Assembly (NCBI RefSeq): GCF_046197865.1
Contig: NZ_CP166990.1
Span: 682,001-746,000, forward strand
Direction of reading: 5' to 3'
Source of the DNA: JAHKLT01 sp046197865
GTDB lineage: Archaea > Methanobacteriota > Methanobacteria > Methanobacteriales > Methanobacteriaceae
Length of the DNA: 64,000 nucleotides
Notes under the pieces: generated by a model
What the model was told of the DNA's origin: nothing
The model's input: only the letters and a program-made list of their open reading frames with translations
Databases searched by the model: none
Translations under genes and position numbers: made by a program
Part shown: piece by piece, positions 1 to 8,442 of the stretch
Position numbering within the stretch: the first letter of the stretch is position 1
Layout of the letters: each line of letters starts with the position of its first letter

Positions 1-1
1 T

Positions 2-511
2 TCTGATAGCGAATTTCAAATCAATTTTAAATCTAATGGATTTGTAAATAGACTTAAAGCTTTTAATACTATTGGAAAAATGTCTTATAATTTACTTTCA
101 TCTCCAACTGAACTTACACCTATTGATGTAGTTGCAAAAGCTGTTTTAGCTTTATCATCTACTCCTAAAAACTCAATTATTTTCCATGTTTATAATAGTC
201 ATGTAGTTTTCTTCTCAGATATTTTAGATATAATGACATCTCAAGGATTTAAAATAGAAGCAGTAGAAAACGCCGAATATGAAAAAGCATTCCAAGAAGC
301 TAAAGATGATAAAACTAAAGAAAAAGGAATATCTGGTTTACTTACAGCTGTTGGTATGGGTAAATCAAAAAACAGAGGACTTGTAAAAGTTTCAAATGAT
401 TTTACTGTACAAGTTCTTTATAGATTAGGAGTTCATTGGCCTTTAGTAGATAAGGAATATCTTAATATGTTTATAAAACATTTAGATGAGTTAAATTTCT
501 TTGAATATTAA
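2..511 (+). CDS. Non-ribosomal peptide synthetase, C-terminal reductase domain (5' end outside window)
   Basis: The frame is open from base 2, well before the first ATG at 80, so this is the 3' end of a longer gene. The first residues (SDSEFQINF, then FVNRLKAF) and the block ELTPIDVVAKAVLAL followed by IIFHVYNSH resemble the C-terminal part of the short-chain-dehydrogenase-like thioester reductase (R) domain that releases products of NRPS enzymes as aldehydes or alcohols. That family match is from memory of the motifs; the adenylation, condensation and carrier domains are not in the window. A MATE transporter starts 9 bases downstream, which fits a peptide-synthesis-and-export unit. It could instead be a stand-alone reductase of the same fold. 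Confidence 0.75.
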   Translation, partial: SDSEFQINFKSNGFVNRLKAFNTIGKMSYNLLSSPTELTPIDVVAKAVLALSSTPKNSIIFHVYNSHVVFFSDILDIMTSQGFKIEAVENAEYEKAFQEAKDDKTKEKGISGLLTAVGMGKSKNRGLVKVSNDFTVQVLYRLGVHWPLVDKEYLNMFIKHLDELNFFEY

Positions 512-520
512 CGTGATAAT

Positions 521-2275
521 ATGGAAACTTATAAAAGACGATATGATTTATTAAATGAAAAATTTAAAGAATTTTTCTTACCTACATTATTTATGTCACT
601 TGCAATGAATATTTCTACATTTGTAGATGGTTTAATTGTAAGTTTTACTTTAGGTTCAATTAATTTATCTGTTATTCAGGTAGTTTTACCAATAATTACA
701 TTTATTAATTTACTTTATTGGATGATAGGTCTTGGAGGATCTCTATTAAGTTCAATTTCTAAAACAGAATATAAAACAGAAGATAGTGATTTGTATTTTA
801 CACTTTCACTAGCTTTACTTGTAATTATAGGGATAATCATCTCAGCTATTTGTTTTTTTAATATGGATGCGGTTGTTAATTTATTATGTCATGATAGTTC
901 TATAATTCCATCTGTTAAAGAATTTTTAAGCTATCTTTTAATTTCTTTTCCATTTTTATCTTTTATAATGTGTATTTCATACTTTATAAGAGCTGATGGA
1001 AAACCAAATTTATCTTTTAAAGCATTACTTATTGCAAATATTGTTAATTTAATTTTTGATTTAGTATTTATTTTGGTCTTAGGAATGGATGTAGGTGGTG
1101 CAGCTCTTGCTACAAGTCTTGGTTATATTATTGGATCTATATTCATTAGTCAGTATTTTGTAAATAAAGAAAGAACTCTTCATTTTATATCACCTATGAA
1201 GTTTAAATTCACTAAAATATTAAAATTTTATAAAAATATTATCTATTCAGGTTTTCCTGGAGCATCAAGCCAGCTATTTTTAACTATTAAAGTATTATTT
1301 TTTAATACAATTATTGCTATGGTAATAGGAGCACCAGGACTTGTTGCATTTTCAATATGTTATAACTCATTATATATTTTATATATTTTCTTAATTGGAA
1401 CATCACAATCTATGCTTCCAATTGTATCTGTATATTATAAAGAAAAAGACTACTCAGGTGTTAAACACACAATATTTAAAGCATTAAAAATAGTCTTATC
1501 ATCAAGTCTTATTTTAGCTACATTATTCATAATCTGTCCTGATATTTTAACCACTCTTTATTCAGTTAAAGGTGCAATAAATATAGAAGTTACAAAAAAT
1601 GCAATTAGATTATTTTCAATAAGTTACTTAGGAACTGCTATTACATTTTTATATATATTTTACCTGCAATCTATTCAAAAAAATTTATATTCCTTTTTAA
1701 TTTCACTTTTACAAGGATTAGTATTCCCATTATCATTTGCATATATTCTATCTTCATTTTTAGGAATTAATGGAATCTGGTTATCATTTTCTATTGCAGA
1801 GATAGCTACAATTTTAATTATTTTAATATCTGTAATATATATTAATAAAAAACATAAATGTAAAATCTCTAATATTTTCATGATTCCAAAAAATAAAGAA
1901 GAAGAATTTTTAGATTTAACAGTTAAAAATAATAAAAAAGATATAATTAATTTATCAGAGAAATTAATTGACTTTACAAAAAGTAAAGGTGTAAATGATA
2001 AAGAATCTAAATTAATTGGTCTTGCATTAGAAGAAATGCTTTTAAATATTATAGAAAACAATTCAAAAGTTAAAAATATAGATTTAATTGTGAGAATTAA
2101 TAAGGATTCTATAATATTATCTATAAAAGATCAAGGTAAAGAATTTAATCCAGCTATATATAAAACAGGTGATGATTCATTTGATAATATTTCAGTTTTA
2201 CAAAAAATAGCTAGTGATATTAGCTATTCTAGAGTTATAGGTTTAAATAATACAGTTATTACAATTAATAGGTAA
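521..2275 (+). CDS. MATE-family efflux protein fused to a C-terminal HATPase (anti-sigma-like) domain
   Basis: Residues 1 to about 445 are a polytopic membrane protein of MATE type (multidrug/Na+-driven exporter), with about 12 hydrophobic segments and an early segment reading NISTFVDGLIVSFTLG. After a basic linker (KKHKCKISN) the last ~120 residues are soluble and look like a GHKL ATPase of the RsbW/anti-sigma kind: ALEEMLLNIIENN carries the N-box Glu and Asn, and IKDQGKEFNPAI is the G1 box. Typical MATE proteins end near 450 residues, so the extra domain is a genuine extension. The start follows a GTGAT ribosome site, and the gene is 9 bases behind the NRPS gene, suggesting one transcript and export of the NRPS product. 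The role of the ATPase domain is unknown. Confidence 0.85.
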   Translation: METYKRRYDLLNEKFKEFFLPTLFMSLAMNISTFVDGLIVSFTLGSINLSVIQVVLPIITFINLLYWMIGLGGSLLSSISKTEYKTEDSDLYFTLSLALLVIIGIIISAICFFNMDAVVNLLCHDSSIIPSVKEFLSYLLISFPFLSFIMCISYFIRADGKPNLSFKALLIANIVNLIFDLVFILVLGMDVGGAALATSLGYIIGSIFISQYFVNKERTLHFISPMKFKFTKILKFYKNIIYSGFPGASSQLFLTIKVLFFNTIIAMVIGAPGLVAFSICYNSLYILYIFLIGTSQSMLPIVSVYYKEKDYSGVKHTIFKALKIVLSSSLILATLFIICPDILTTLYSVKGAINIEVTKNAIRLFSISYLGTAITFLYIFYLQSIQKNLYSFLISLLQGLVFPLSFAYILSSFLGINGIWLSFSIAEIATILIILISVIYINKKHKCKISNIFMIPKNKEEEFLDLTVKNNKKDIINLSEKLIDFTKSKGVNDKESKLIGLALEEMLLNIIENNSKVKNIDLIVRINKDSIILSIKDQGKEFNPAIYKTGDDSFDNISVLQKIASDISYSRVIGLNNTVITINR

Positions 2276-2280
2276 TTAAT

Positions 2281-2883
2281 ATGGGTAAAAAAACTAAAAT
2301 TTTTATAATAATTATTTTAATACTAGCTATTTCAGTATTTTTATTAAATACAATAGAAAAAACAGAATCTTTTGATGATAAATACAATTTAGATGTTCCT
2401 ATATCAAGTAACTTTATAAAAAATGAATCTCAAGGAATTCCTTATTTTATAGATTACACAAATCAAATTGGAACAGCTTATATTGAAATAAATTCTATAG
2501 AAGAGTTATTAGCTACTAAAGCTTTTAAAGAATATTTAGAAAATCAAGAAGAAAAAATAATTATTAACAATACAACTATTTATAAAATAAATTTTCATGA
2601 ACTATTAAATGAAACAGAATATAATGATACAGTTCCAACATTAGAAACATTAGGAATATTTAAATACATTTATATTTCAGTAAATGATTATAATGGAATT
2701 TTTATTATTGTTGGTTCTTTTGATGCAGATAAAACAATTAAATTATCACAATCTATTGATGTAAATGAAAATTATAAAAATTTAAACTATGAAAAGTTGT
2801 TAAACAATACTACTGGTGAGTTAAAAGATGGACTGAGTAGTATTTCAAATTCTGTTGAAAATTCACTTAAATCTTTGTATTAA
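2281..2883 (+). CDS. Membrane-anchored hypothetical protein, paralogue of the protein at 7694
   Basis: It has one N-terminal hydrophobic segment (residues about 5-24, IFIIIILILAISVFLLN) followed by a soluble domain that should lie outside the membrane. The domain begins SFDDKYNLDVPISSNFIKN, which aligns with SFDDKFSMEVPASAEFIRN in the protein at 7694-8431. Both also share NTTIYKINFHE/NTTFYRVHLEN and an IIVGS motif, so they are paralogues of one unnamed family. It starts 5 bases after the MATE gene and probably shares its transcript. I recognise no function. Confidence 0.75.
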   Translation: MGKKTKIFIIIILILAISVFLLNTIEKTESFDDKYNLDVPISSNFIKNESQGIPYFIDYTNQIGTAYIEINSIEELLATKAFKEYLENQEEKIIINNTTIYKINFHELLNETEYNDTVPTLETLGIFKYIYISVNDYNGIFIIVGSFDADKTIKLSQSIDVNENYKNLNYEKLLNNTTGELKDGLSSISNSVENSLKSLY

Positions 2884-2890
2884 TTTTTTT

Positions 2891-2975
2891 TAGTTAAAAA
2901 GCACAAATGTGCTTTTGCACACTTCATATAGTTGTAAATACTAGAAAAAACATATTATGATTAGGAGTTGTTTTA
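2891..2975 (+). promoter_or_regulatory. Conserved leader of HEPN module copy 1 with palindrome
   Basis: This leader is almost identical to those before the genes at 3924 and 6084. It contains a perfect 9-bp inverted repeat with a 2-base centre at 2897-2916 (AAAAGCACA-AA-TGTGCTTTT), then a TATA-like CATATAG at 2925-2931 and a GGAG ribosome site close to the start codon. The palindrome sits just upstream of the possible TATA box, where a repressor or antitoxin dimer could bind. A hairpin in an RNA is the alternative. Confidence 0.6.
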
Positions 2976-3359
2976 ATGCTAAAAAACATACAAAATACAA
3001 CAATTAAAGAAACCACTAGAGAACAATCAGCTCTTTTAAAAAAAGAACTTCCAAATTTTACTTTTAAAAATGAAAATATTTTATTTGACTATTTAGAAGA
3101 TAATATGGAATTATATCCAATTTTAATTAAATCAAAATCAATTATAAGAAAATATTTTAAGGATAATGATTTAGTTCTAGAATATTATATTGACCCTGAG
3201 ATTCCAAGCTTAAATTGTATATTTATTACTATTTTAATTACTAAAAATGTTGATGTAAGTTTAGCTATGGATGATATTCATAAAATCGACATTGAAATGG
3301 CAAATTTATATAAAGGCAATGATGATGGAAGAATTATTGCAAAAATTGATTTTACATGA
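2976..3359 (+). CDS. Antitoxin-like partner of HEPN protein, copy 1
   Basis: A 127-residue protein paired with a HEPN gene whose ATG overlaps its stop codon (ATGA at 3356-3359). The core reads YPILIKSKSIIRKYF, then LVLEYYIDPE, then a strand-rich stretch ending in VSLAMDDIHKIDIEM. That pattern resembles the small alpha/beta proteins often encoded just before HEPN toxins, in which helices precede a beta hairpin containing DPE. It is near-identical to the proteins at 3924 and 6084. By context it is the antitoxin, or a regulatory partner, of the HEPN protein. This is inference from gene order, and no nucleotidyltransferase (MNT) motif is visible. Confidence 0.65.
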   Translation: MLKNIQNTTIKETTREQSALLKKELPNFTFKNENILFDYLEDNMELYPILIKSKSIIRKYFKDNDLVLEYYIDPEIPSLNCIFITILITKNVDVSLAMDDIHKIDIEMANLYKGNDDGRIIAKIDFT

Positions 3360-3718
3360 ATTCATTTGATGGTAAAGACTTTATTCATGTTGCAAAAAGT
3401 CTTTCAAAAATTAATAAAGAAAGTTATATTAGATCTTCAGCTGGAAGGTATTATTATTCAATTTTTTGGATAACTAGAAAATATATAGAATCTGAGTGTG
3501 GCCTATACTTAAATAAAAATAATATTCATTCTGAGATACCTAAGTTTTTTAAAGATGAATTTTATAAAAAGAATGGAATTCATAGGCCACTAATAAGATT
3601 AAGAAATTTAAGAAATCATGCAGATTATGATTCATATTCTTTTGATTTGAATTTAATCAAATCAATTGATGATGATTATAATCATATTCTTAATGAAATT
3701 AAAAAGCTAGTTAAATAA
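3356..3718 (+). CDS. HEPN-domain protein (putative RNase toxin), copy 1
   Basis: A 120-residue all-helical protein. SAGRYYYSIFWITRKYIE is the first core helix pair and RNLRNHADYD carries the R-x4-H motif that in HEPN ribonucleases forms the dimeric active site. The length fits a minimal HEPN protein. The start codon overlaps the stop of the preceding antitoxin-like gene by four bases, so the two should be translationally coupled. Copy 3 (6464-6826) is the closest relative in the window. HEPN proteins are commonly toxins or RNases, but the activity here is not shown. Confidence 0.75.
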   Translation: MNSFDGKDFIHVAKSLSKINKESYIRSSAGRYYYSIFWITRKYIESECGLYLNKNNIHSEIPKFFKDEFYKKNGIHRPLIRLRNLRNHADYDSYSFDLNLIKSIDDDYNHILNEIKKLVK

Positions 3719-3826
3719 TATTTAAAAATGGATTTATATTAATCCTAATTTTTTTTAATAATTGTAATTACACTTAAAATGTGTAAAAGATTATATTTTA
3801 GAAATTAAACTTATTTATTTTAATTT

Positions 3827-3923
3827 TAGTTAAAAAGCATATATGTGCTTTTGCACACTTCATATAGTTGTAAATACTAGAAAAAACACAATATTATTTA
3901 AGAATTTTTGGAGTTGTTTTAAA
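3827..3923 (+). promoter_or_regulatory. Conserved leader of HEPN module copy 2
   Basis: Same leader as at 2891 and 5988, with the palindrome at 3833-3852. Here the left arm reads AAAAGCATA against TGTGCTTTT, so one pair is mismatched. The TATA-like CATATAG and a TTGGAG ribosome site are kept. A spurious ATG lies inside the palindrome at 3843 and is not the start of the gene. Confidence 0.55.
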
Positions 3924-4280
3924 ATGCTAAAAAATACTACTGAAAGATCAACTCTTTTAAAAAAAGAACTTATTGATTTTAATTTTAAAAATAAAGAAGT
4001 TTTATTAGATTATTTAGATAATAACATGGATTTATATCCAATATTAATTAAATCAGAATCAATAATTAGAAAATATTTTAAAAATAATGAATTAGTTTTG
4101 GAATATTATTTTGATCCGGAATCTTCAAGTTTAAATTGCATATTTATTAATATTTTAATTACTAAAGATGTTGATGTAAGTTTAGCTATGAGTGATATTC
4201 ATAAAATAGATAAAGAAATGGATGATTTATCTACAACTAATAATTATGGAAAAATTATTGCAAAAATTGATTTTACATGA
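3924..4280 (+). CDS. Orphan antitoxin-like protein, copy 2
   Basis: 118 residues, starting MLKNTTERS. I chose the ATG at 3924 because it matches the start of the two sister proteins and follows TTGGAG; the open frame extends back to 3843, but that stretch is the conserved leader. The core (YPILIKSESIIRKYF, LVLEYYFDPE, VSLAMSDIHKID) is the same as in copies 1 and 3, with a shorter N-terminus. Its HEPN partner is missing: only a 12-codon remnant remains at the stop codon. It may still neutralise the other HEPN proteins or regulate their promoters. Confidence 0.65.
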   Translation: MLKNTTERSTLLKKELIDFNFKNKEVLLDYLDNNMDLYPILIKSESIIRKYFKNNELVLEYYFDPESSSLNCIFINILITKDVDVSLAMSDIHKIDKEMDDLSTTNNYGKIIAKIDFT

Positions 4281-4312
4281 ATTCATTGATATTTAAAAAT
4301 GGATTTGTATAA
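4277..4312 (+). pseudogene. Deleted HEPN gene, start-codon remnant
   Basis: At the place where copies 1 and 3 begin their HEPN gene, copy 2 has the same overlapping ATGA and the codons for Met-Asn-Ser. It then jumps straight to the sequence that follows the HEPN stop in copy 1 (TATTTAAAAATGGATTT, compare 3719-3735). The result is a 12-codon frame ending in TAA. This is a clean internal deletion of about 350 bases rather than gradual decay. Confidence 0.6.
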
Positions 4313-4437
4313 ATCCTAATTTTTTTTAATAATTTTTCTTACACAAAAAAATAAGTAAAAACATAGTTTTTTTACACATAAAAAAAAGTAAATATTTATA
4401 TTAGTTTACATAAATTTATAATTAGGAATGATTTTAC

Positions 4438-5874
4438 ATGTTTTTAGATGAGAATTTAACACCTTATATTTATGCTCAACAAAGAGATATTCACACAAAA
4501 TTAAAAAAAATAGAAAATTTCAATCATAGAGATGAATATTATAAAATAAAGGATTATTTAGATGATTTTATAGAAAATAACATAGAAAATAGATTTTTAG
4601 TAATGCCAGGTCTTCGAGGTGTTGGAAAAACTACAATAGTTCTTCAATTATATGATTATTTATTAAATCAAAAAAATATTAATAAAGATAATATTTTATA
4701 CTTGTCAATGGATAAATTAACTGCATATTTTCAAACAGATTTATTAAAAACTGTAGATTTATTTTTAAAAGAAGTACACAAAACTGATCAAGTTTATTTA
4801 AATGAAAAAATATTCATATTCGTCGATGAAGCACATTTTGATAAAAAATGGGCAATTGCAGGTAAAATAATCTATGATACAACAAATAATATATTTTTAG
4901 TTTGTACTGGTTCATCAGCTATAGATTTAGAAATTAATGCTGATGTTGCAAGAAGAATTAGTAAAGAACAAATATTTCCAAACAATTTTGAAGATTATTT
5001 ACTATTAAAAAAAAATACTTCTTTAAACTATAATTTTAGTAAAAAACTACAAGAATTAATTTATTTTGGTCAAGATTATATAAACGAAGCTATTCAATGT
5101 GAAAAAAAGGTATATGATAAATTTAATTTAATAAATAATAACCCTAAAATTGAATTTGAAAATTTTCTAAAATATGGAGGTTTTCCTTCAACTATAAATT
5201 TTAATGAAGAAGAATCTTATAAGAAAATATTAACAATTGTGGAAGATATTATTTTAAAAGATATTCCTTCTATACAATCTTTAAATTCATCTACAATAGA
5301 GTTGGCACGACAAATAATATTATATATAGCTCTTCAAAAACAAGAAGGAACATCAAATCAAAAAATAGCTGATTATTTATCTATTTCTGCAAGTTCAGTA
5401 CGAGAAATATTAGGAATTTTAGAGAAAACTCAATTAATCTTTAATGTTAAACCTTTCGGAGGCCCAGGTAAAATCATAAGAAAACCATGGGTTTATTATT
5501 TTTTGTCTCCATCAATTAAAGCTTCAATGAATTTTGAAATAGCTAGATACAATCTTAATGATAAAAAATGCTTAGGGGAACTAGCAGAAAATTTAGTAGC
5601 TAGTTCATTATATAAAATGTCTAAAACAACTTTTAAATTTATGGGATTATTTTATCTGCCAAAAAAAGGCATGGCTGATTTTTTAATTAAAACAAAGCTT
5701 GATGATTTAGTTCCAATTGAATTAGGTATTGGTAATAAAACTAAAAGTCAATTAATAAAAACTATGGATAAATATGACTCTGAATATGGTATTTTAGTAT
5801 CTTCTAGATATGAAAGAATTAAAAAAGAAGATGATATTATTCATATTCCTTTAATGAGCTTTGGATTTATCTAA
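4438..5874 (+). CDS. AAA+ ATPase with C-terminal DUF4143-type region
   Basis: 478 residues. The Walker A motif is GLRGVGKTT (about residue 60) and Walker B is IFIFVDEAHF (about residue 125). CTGSSAIDLE fits sensor 1, and a winged-helix-like stretch follows (NQKIADYLSISASSVREIL). The C-terminal third (GMADFLI, PIELGIGNKTKSQL) resembles the DUF4143 nuclease-like fold common in archaeal ATPases of this class. These proteins are abundant in archaeal accessory regions, and their substrate is generally unknown. It lies alone between two HEPN module copies and has its own promoter region. Confidence 0.8.
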   Translation: MFLDENLTPYIYAQQRDIHTKLKKIENFNHRDEYYKIKDYLDDFIENNIENRFLVMPGLRGVGKTTIVLQLYDYLLNQKNINKDNILYLSMDKLTAYFQTDLLKTVDLFLKEVHKTDQVYLNEKIFIFVDEAHFDKKWAIAGKIIYDTTNNIFLVCTGSSAIDLEINADVARRISKEQIFPNNFEDYLLLKKNTSLNYNFSKKLQELIYFGQDYINEAIQCEKKVYDKFNLINNNPKIEFENFLKYGGFPSTINFNEEESYKKILTIVEDIILKDIPSIQSLNSSTIELARQIILYIALQKQEGTSNQKIADYLSISASSVREILGILEKTQLIFNVKPFGGPGKIIRKPWVYYFLSPSIKASMNFEIARYNLNDKKCLGELAENLVASSLYKMSKTTFKFMGLFYLPKKGMADFLIKTKLDDLVPIELGIGNKTKSQLIKTMDKYDSEYGILVSSRYERIKKEDDIIHIPLMSFGFI

Positions 5875-5987
5875 AAAATATTTTTAACTTATTATATCTT
5901 TTATTTCAAGTGATTCCATAACTATTGTTAAATTTTTTATATTATTTCTTTTATTAATTTTCTTATAAAATTATAAATTTAGACTTT

Positions 5988-6083
5988 TTAGTTAAAAAGC
6001 ACAAATGTGCTTTTGCACACTTCATATACTTGTAAATACTAGAAAAAATACAATATAATTTAAGAATTTAGGAGTTGTATTAA
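5988..6083 (+). promoter_or_regulatory. Conserved leader of HEPN module copy 3
   Basis: Third copy of the leader. The palindrome at 5995-6014 is identical to that of copy 1 (9-bp arms, AA centre), followed by TTGCACACTTCATATA and a TTAGGAG ribosome site before the ATG at 6084. Confidence 0.6.
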
Positions 6084-6467
6084 ATGCTAAAAAACATACA
6101 AAACACTACAATTAAAGAAACTACTACTGAACCCTCAACTCTTTTTAAAAAAGAACTTATTAATTTTAATTTTAAAAATAAAGAAGTTTTATTAGATTAT
6201 TTAGACAATAACACAGAATTATATCCTATATTGATTAAATCAGAATCAATAATAAGAAAATATTTTAAAAATAATGATTTAGTTTTGGAATATTATTTTG
6301 ATCCTGAATTTTCAAGTTTAAATTGTGTTCTTATAAATATTATAATTTCCCAGAATGATGATGTAGCATTAGCTATGGATGATATTCATAAAATTGATAT
6401 AGAAATGGTTGATTTATACAAAAATAGTAAAAGTCATAGAATTATTACAAATATTGATTGGGCATGA
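6084..6467 (+). CDS. Antitoxin-like partner of HEPN protein, copy 3
   Basis: 127 residues, starting MLKNIQNTTIKETT exactly as copy 1 does. Its middle (FNFKNKEVLLDYLDNN) is closer to copy 2, so the three copies look like a mosaic family that has recombined. DPEFSSLNC and ALAMDDIHKIDIEM match the sisters. Its stop codon overlaps the ATG of the HEPN gene (ATGA at 6464-6467). Same inferred role as copy 1. Confidence 0.65.
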   Translation: MLKNIQNTTIKETTTEPSTLFKKELINFNFKNKEVLLDYLDNNTELYPILIKSESIIRKYFKNNDLVLEYYFDPEFSSLNCVLINIIISQNDDVALAMDDIHKIDIEMVDLYKNSKSHRIITNIDWA

Positions 6468-6826
6468 ATTCATTTGATGGTAAGGACTTTATTTATGTTG
6501 CAAAAAGTCTTTCAAAAATTAATAAGGAAAGTTATATAAGGTCTGCAGCTGGAAGATATTATTATTCAATTTTTTGGATTGCTCGAAAATATATAGAATC
6601 TGAGTGTGGTATATATTTAAATAAGAATAATGTTCATTCAGAAATTATTGAATTTTTTAAAGATGATTTTTTTAAAAAAACAGGAATTAGTGAATCATTA
6701 AATAGATTAAGAATCATAAGAAATCATGCTGATTATGGTTCATATCATTTTAATAAAGATTTAATTGAATCAATAAATAAAAATTATAATCATATTCTTA
6801 ATGAAATTAAAAAATTAATAAAATAA
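6464..6826 (+). CDS. HEPN-domain protein (putative RNase toxin), copy 3
   Basis: 120 residues from the ATG at 6464, chosen because it overlaps the antitoxin stop exactly as in copy 1; an upstream TTG at 6458 is unlikely. AAGRYYYSIFWIARKYIE and RIIRNHADYG give the HEPN core and R-x4-H motif. It is highly similar to copy 1 at both ends and diverges in the middle (residues about 60-85), the likely region of specificity. Confidence 0.75.
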   Translation: MNSFDGKDFIYVAKSLSKINKESYIRSAAGRYYYSIFWIARKYIESECGIYLNKNNVHSEIIEFFKDDFFKKTGISESLNRLRIIRNHADYGSYHFNKDLIESINKNYNHILNEIKKLIK

Positions 6827-6852
6827 ATTTAAGTAAATTAATTAAAATTTAC

Positions 6853-7602
6853 TTAATTAATTGTTACATTATGTGTATAGATTGGTTCTCCACCAAAATC
6901 TGATGAAACTTCTATAACTGCTTTTGAAGGTATTTTACTTCCATAATAATATGCTGAAAATTCATATACTCCGGGTTTAACATTATTTTGTGTAAATCCA
7001 TATGTTTTTGATAAAGAAACTCCATTTTCATCAAAAAATTCAACTTGAACAGTTAAATAACTAAATTCTTTATCTGTATGTAAATTTCCTTTAAATTCTC
7101 CTGATGTGGACCCATATTCTGTTTTAATGTTTGAATTAATATTATCAACACTAATTGCATTTGAACTTGTTGACATATCAATAGCACCAAATGCAACTGA
7201 TCCTATTAATACGATAAATATTATAGCTACAGTTGCAACAGGCAATAATAAAAACATTTTATTATCTTCTTGTTCTTCATCAGATTCCATATTGGCTACA
7301 AATCCTAAAATACCTGCAACAATAAGACAAATCGCACCATAAATTCCATACAAGTAAATAGCTATAAATATTCCAATTCCTGATACTATAAATTGCACAG
7401 AACCCATTTTCATATTTTTACTAAAGATTAAAACTCCCACAATAGCTAATATGCTCATTATTAAAGCTAAAAGACCATTCCAAACAAGATCTGTACTTAA
7501 TACAGATAATCTAATAGCATCAATTCCTCCTATTATTCCTAAAATAATACCTAAAATAGCTATTATTATTGAAATAGTTTTCATATTCACATCAATTTGC
7601 AT
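6853..7602 (-). CDS. Multi-pass membrane protein with C-terminal FxLYD-like beta domain
   Basis: 249 residues. The first ~135 hold about five hydrophobic segments (for example IIIAILGIILGIIGGIDAI and VATVAIIFIVLIGSVAFG). The rest is soluble and rich in beta strands: FKGNLHTDKEFSYLTVQVEF, then GVYEFSAYYYGSKIPSKA. This resembles the FxLYD/immunoglobulin-like domains found at the end of small archaeal and bacterial membrane proteins. The start follows GGTGA. It is convergent with the HEPN gene and divergent from 7694. Function unknown. Confidence 0.7.
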   Translation of the reverse strand: MQIDVNMKTISIIIAILGIILGIIGGIDAIRLSVLSTDLVWNGLLALIMSILAIVGVLIFSKNMKMGSVQFIVSGIGIFIAIYLYGIYGAICLIVAGILGFVANMESDEEQEDNKMFLLLPVATVAIIFIVLIGSVAFGAIDMSTSSNAISVDNINSNIKTEYGSTSGEFKGNLHTDKEFSYLTVQVEFFDENGVSLSKTYGFTQNNVKPGVYEFSAYYYGSKIPSKAVIEVSSDFGGEPIYTHNVTIN

Positions 7603-7693
7603 TTATTCACCTTTTAAAATTTTTATATATAATTAATTTATATGGGTAATTTATTTATTTATAAATAACTAAAATAATTTTAAGTGATAAAAA

Positions 7694-8431
7694 ATGGAAA
7701 AAAGAAATATAATTATTGTTGTAATTGTTTTAATTTTAGCTATTGCGGTTGCTGTTACAGGATTTTTTTTAATTAATCAAGCAAAAATAGTATCTTTTGA
7801 TGATAAATTTTCTATGGAAGTTCCAGCATCAGCAGAATTTATAAGAAATGGTTCATCAGAAGATGTTGTATCATTTAAGGATTTAAAAAATGAAATATTT
7901 GTATCATATATAGAAACAAATTCTCTTACTAATATATTTGCAGCAGGTCTTTTAAAGAAGATGTTTGAAACTCAAGAAGTATTACATCCGGAAGATACAG
8001 GAATTTTGCATAATACTACATTTTATAGGGTTCATTTAGAAAATTTCTCTGATTATGAATATATTGCTGTTTATAATCCATCGGGAATATATATTATTGT
8101 TGGTTCTAATGATATTAATCAATTAGTAGATTTAATGAAGTCTATTAAGTTAACATCAGTCTTAAATAATAATGAAACTAATTCTACATTTGAAACAGTT
8201 GTAAGTTATGTTGATACTAATGATTCTAAAAATAATAATGAATCTATGGAAGATTTAGATGATGAATTTGATATTGATAATTATGATCATCCTGATTATG
8301 ATTATCATTATTATGAACCAGAAACATCTTATCCTTCTACAGAACCTGACACTTCATCTGAATCAGGATCTAATGAAGTAATAACAATTTTACCATTCTT
8401 TAATAAAATTTTAACTGCATTTATATTTTAA
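7694..8431 (+). CDS. Membrane-anchored hypothetical protein with acidic tail, paralogue of 2281
   Basis: An N-terminal transmembrane segment (about residues 5-27) is followed by a domain starting SFDDKFSMEVP that matches the protein at 2281-2883. It then adds an Asp/Asn/Ser/Tyr-rich low-complexity region of about 60 residues (DYDYHYYEPETSYPSTE). It ends in a short hydrophobic stretch (ILPFFNKILTAFIF). The start follows GTGAT at 7683. The two paralogues flank the HEPN region. No known function. Confidence 0.75.
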   Translation: MEKRNIIIVVIVLILAIAVAVTGFFLINQAKIVSFDDKFSMEVPASAEFIRNGSSEDVVSFKDLKNEIFVSYIETNSLTNIFAAGLLKKMFETQEVLHPEDTGILHNTTFYRVHLENFSDYEYIAVYNPSGIYIIVGSNDINQLVDLMKSIKLTSVLNNNETNSTFETVVSYVDTNDSKNNNESMEDLDDEFDIDNYDHPDYDYHYYEPETSYPSTEPDTSSESGSNEVITILPFFNKILTAFIF

Positions 8432-8442
8432 AAATAGATAAA

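Noticed and set aside
1675..2061. 128-codon minus-strand frame inside the MATE gene
   Set aside because: It is antisense to a well-supported gene and has no family-like features.
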